DNA of 43,198 nt from Polyangiaceae bacterium (GTDB lineage: Bacteria; Myxococcota_A; Polyangia; Polyangiales; Polyangiaceae): positions 1 through 43,198 of the forward strand of contig JAICQQ010000051.1 of the NCBI GenBank assembly GCA_025937785.1. The letters are read 5' to 3'. The position numbers were made by a program, and so were the translations under genes. Shown piece after piece: positions 41,087-43,198 of this stretch. The notes beneath the pieces were generated by a model. The model was given only the letters and a program-made list of their open reading frames with translations, was not told the DNA's origin and searched no databases. Position 1 is the stretch's first letter, and the number at the start of each line of letters is the position of its first letter.

Positions 41087-42943
41087 TTGACCGAGGGGAA
41101 TGGATTCGGTGGCGCTCAGGCCGCCGACAATCAGCCGCGCACGTCCGCGTCGGAGCGCGTGCCGCAGCAAGCGTGGCTGCGCTTCGTGTACCGCCGCGTG
41201 CCGGCGATCGAGTCACTCCGCCATTACTCGTTCGTCGCCTTGCGCGCGGACTTCCTCGCCGGGCTCACGGTCGCGAGCGTGGCAGTTCCACAGGCCATGG
41301 CCTATGCCATCGCCGCCGGGGTTCCCGCGGCGCACGGCCTATACACGGCCATCGTGATGACCGCTGTGGGCGCGCTGTTCGCTTCCTCGAAGCAGCTCAT
41401 CAATGGTCCCACCAACGTGGTGTCCATTGCGGTGCTGAGCGCGCTCGCGCCCGTGCCGCCGGAGCACAAGCTGGCCTGTGCGATCACGTTGAGCCTGCTC
41501 GTCGGTGGGTTTCAAATGCTCATCACCTTGTTCAAGCTGGGCGACCTCACACGCTACGTTTCGCACTCGGTCATCATCGGCTTCACCACCGGGGCCAGTC
41601 TGCTCCTGGTCCTCGATCAAACCCGAAACCTGTTCGGATGGAGGGGACTGGGTAGCCCACACGACCATTTCCTGCAGAGAACATGGCACACCTGGGTGAA
41701 CGGCGACACCCACGTCGAAAGCGCGGCCATGGGCTTCAGCGCCATGGCGGCGGTCATCGTTCTGCGCGTGATCAAGAAGCGGCTGAAATGGCCGCTGTTG
41801 CCCGATCTGTTGTTGGTAGTGATCGCCTCGGGCTACGCCGCCTATGCGTTCGGCCTCGAGGCGCGGGGCGTCAAGGTGATCGGTGACATTCCTGCGTCGT
41901 TGCCCAACTTCCAACCGCCGGTACTGATGCACGAATACCTCGGCACGCTCAGCGAAAGCGCGATCGCCATTGCAACGCTAGGGTTGCTCGAAGCGCTGGC
42001 GATGGCAAAGCACATCGCCGCCAGAACAGGCCAGAAGCTCGACCTGAACCAGCTCTGCCTGAGCGAAGGTTTGGCCAACCTTTCCAGCGCATTCTTCCGG
42101 GGAATTCCCGGTTCCGGCTCGCTGACGCGGTCGGCCATCAACCAGCAAGCCGGAGCGCACAGCCAGTGGTCGGGGGTGTGGTCGGCAGCGGCGGTGGCAT
42201 TGATCACCCTGCTGTTCGCGCCCTTCGCGCAGTACATTCCTCGCCCCGCGCTGGCGGGAATTCTGATCGTGACCGCGTTCGGCATGATCGATTGGAAGGG
42301 GCTGCCTTTCCACTTGAAGGCCACGCGCTTCGACGCCTTCATCGTCGCGGCGACGGCGCTCGCCGCGATCGGGATCTCCGTCGAGTTCTGCATCCTGATC
42401 GGTGTGCTGCTTTCGTTCGTGCTGGCGGTGCCCCGCGCGGGGCGCATGACCCGCACCGAGTTCGTGATCACCAGCGAGGGCATCGTGCGCGAGCGCCGCG
42501 AGAAGGATCCCGTCAACGATCGGCTGCTGATCGTCGGGCTCGAGGGGGAGCTTTTTTTCGGGTCCAGCCTGGCTCTCGACGAACACCTCGACTGGTGCGA
42601 ATCGCGAGTGGACGCGGGCGCCGAAGTGATCGTGCTGCGGGTGAAGCGCTTGCGAAACCCGGACGCCGTCGGCATGCACGAGCTGCAGCGCTTTCTGCAG
42701 CAGATGCGAGCGCGCGGGGTGCGAGTCGTGCTGGCCGGCGTGCGCAGCGATTTGCTCCAGGGGCTCGAAACGACGGGTGTGATGAGCGACCTCGACGCGA
42801 ACCAGGTGTTCTCGGAGCGCAGCGAGGAAGGCTCCAGCACGCTCGCTGCCATCGCCGAAGCGCGCGCGCTCTTGGCCCGCAAGGCAGCGCCGGAGACGAG
42901 GCCGCTCGAGAGCCTGCCGGCGCCGGTGATGTTCGAAGTCTGA
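41087..42943 (+). CDS. SulP-family anion transporter with STAS domain
   Basis: 618 residues from TTG 41087, preceded by GAGGTGA; no better start exists upstream. The SulP signature follows: LRADFLAGLTVASVAVPQAMAYAIAAGVPAAHGLYTAIV, then about ten membrane helices including SKQLINGPTNVVSIAVLSAL and SLTRSAINQQAGAHSQWSGV. A C-terminal STAS domain (about 475-590) contains RLLIVGLEGELFFGSS and a DAVGMHEL helix. SulP proteins move sulfate, bicarbonate or other anions, usually as symporters. The ion here cannot be told. The STAS domain may regulate transport or bind nucleotide. Confidence 0.94.
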   Translation: MTEGNGFGGAQAADNQPRTSASERVPQQAWLRFVYRRVPAIESLRHYSFVALRADFLAGLTVASVAVPQAMAYAIAAGVPAAHGLYTAIVMTAVGALFASSKQLINGPTNVVSIAVLSALAPVPPEHKLACAITLSLLVGGFQMLITLFKLGDLTRYVSHSVIIGFTTGASLLLVLDQTRNLFGWRGLGSPHDHFLQRTWHTWVNGDTHVESAAMGFSAMAAVIVLRVIKKRLKWPLLPDLLLVVIASGYAAYAFGLEARGVKVIGDIPASLPNFQPPVLMHEYLGTLSESAIAIATLGLLEALAMAKHIAARTGQKLDLNQLCLSEGLANLSSAFFRGIPGSGSLTRSAINQQAGAHSQWSGVWSAAAVALITLLFAPFAQYIPRPALAGILIVTAFGMIDWKGLPFHLKATRFDAFIVAATALAAIGISVEFCILIGVLLSFVLAVPRAGRMTRTEFVITSEGIVRERREKDPVNDRLLIVGLEGELFFGSSLALDEHLDWCESRVDAGAEVIVLRVKRLRNPDAVGMHELQRFLQQMRARGVRVVLAGVRSDLLQGLETTGVMSDLDANQVFSERSEEGSSTLAAIAEARALLARKAAPETRPLESLPAPVMFEV

Positions 42944-42949
42944 GGCCGC

Positions 42950-43024
42950 CCCCCCCAGCTGGCCCCCGCTGGCCCCCCGCTGGCCCCCGCTGCCCCCACC
43001 CGTCAAAACCGGCAGGCGCCGGTT
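42950..43024. repeat. GCTGGCCCCC tandem run followed by hairpin
   Basis: Just after the SulP stop, a C-rich tandem of roughly four GCTGGCCCCC(C) units spans about 42957-42996. The hairpin AACCGGC-AGGC-GCCGGTT (43007-43024), 7 perfect bp, follows. The hairpin may end SulP transcription; it lacks a T-tract. Confidence 0.6.
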
Positions 43025-43147
43025 GGTGAGCAATAGGAAGATACATCAACGACGAGAGCAAGACCTACCCCGGGAGGAGTCCACCCCCGGGAAGTCCATT
43101 CCTTACGCAGCGTGGGGCGACTCACGAGGCGGAGAGTAGGAGGACGT

Positions 43148-43198
43148 GTGAGCGGGCCGGGCGATAGAACTCCGAAACGATCGATTTCGCGGGAGCCA
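43148..43198 (+). CDS. Possible start of a downstream gene (runs off right edge)
   Basis: GTG at 43148 opens a frame continuous to the window end (17 codons, MSGPGDRTPKRSISREP). AGGAGG lies 4 nt upstream, a strong but close ribosome site. Nothing more can be said about the product. Confidence 0.35.
   Translation, partial: MSGPGDRTPKRSISREP

Noticed and set aside
40724..41170. 148-codon leftward frame between lipoprotein and SulP genes
   Set aside because: Its residue composition looks random, there is no ribosome site, and it overlaps the SulP start.

Overview
The window is high-GC bacterial DNA, about two thirds G+C by eye. It looks like a myxobacterium, probably of the Polyangia/Sorangium type. 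The evidence is an abundance of lipoproteins with Gly/Ser/Asn hexapeptide linkers, a Hanks-type Ser/Thr kinase, an ECF sigma factor, a CarF-type plasmanylethanolamine desaturase, PilZ and CotH proteins, a P450, and glycoside hydrolases carrying lipoprotein signals. I saw no rRNA, tRNA, CRISPR array, insertion sequence or prophage. Function calls rest on visible motifs and were not confirmed by database search.

Layout. 1-11155 is a block of lipid-anchored secreted enzymes. It holds a partial linker lipoprotein at the left edge, a GH31 alpha-xylosidase-like enzyme with a PA14 insert, a three-gene overlapping operon (lipoprotein, outer-membrane protein, CotH kinase-like lipoprotein), a GH10 xylanase, a sulfatase-fold lipoprotein whose nucleophile position is Thr, and a GH5 endoglucanase-like lipoprotein. 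Together they suggest outer-membrane-tethered breakdown of plant hemicellulose. 11359-15340 has an FtsH protease, a pilin-like protein and two unknown proteins. 15387-17170 is a minus-strand cluster of two tandem secreted paralogues plus an anchored protein. 17295-18625 is an ECF sigma factor with a translationally coupled small ORF, divergent from a small membrane protein across a strikingly symmetric control region. 18668-22729 has a P450 coupled to an outer-membrane-type protein, then a small beta-barrel and a lipoprotein. 22875-28460 has a membrane protein divergent from a four-gene ABC exporter operon (HlyD-type adaptor, ATPase, two FtsX-type permeases). It is followed by a LuxR-type regulator with a degenerate receiver domain (28708-29400), a UPF1-type helicase, a SIMPL protein, a trypsin-like protease, CarF, a PilZ protein and a Ser/Thr kinase. 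The right end has phosphoketolase, another linker lipoprotein, a SulP anion transporter and possibly the first codons of a further gene.

The observations most worth a second look are: the dyad-symmetric sigma-factor control region (18116-18182); the five-unit octamer array upstream of GH31 (535-590); the overlapping CotH operon; the duplicated secreted-protein genes with conserved promoter blocks; the perfect 14-bp inverted repeat with a G-rich loop (31403-31451); and the recurring 18-bp coding minisatellites that build lipoprotein linkers.
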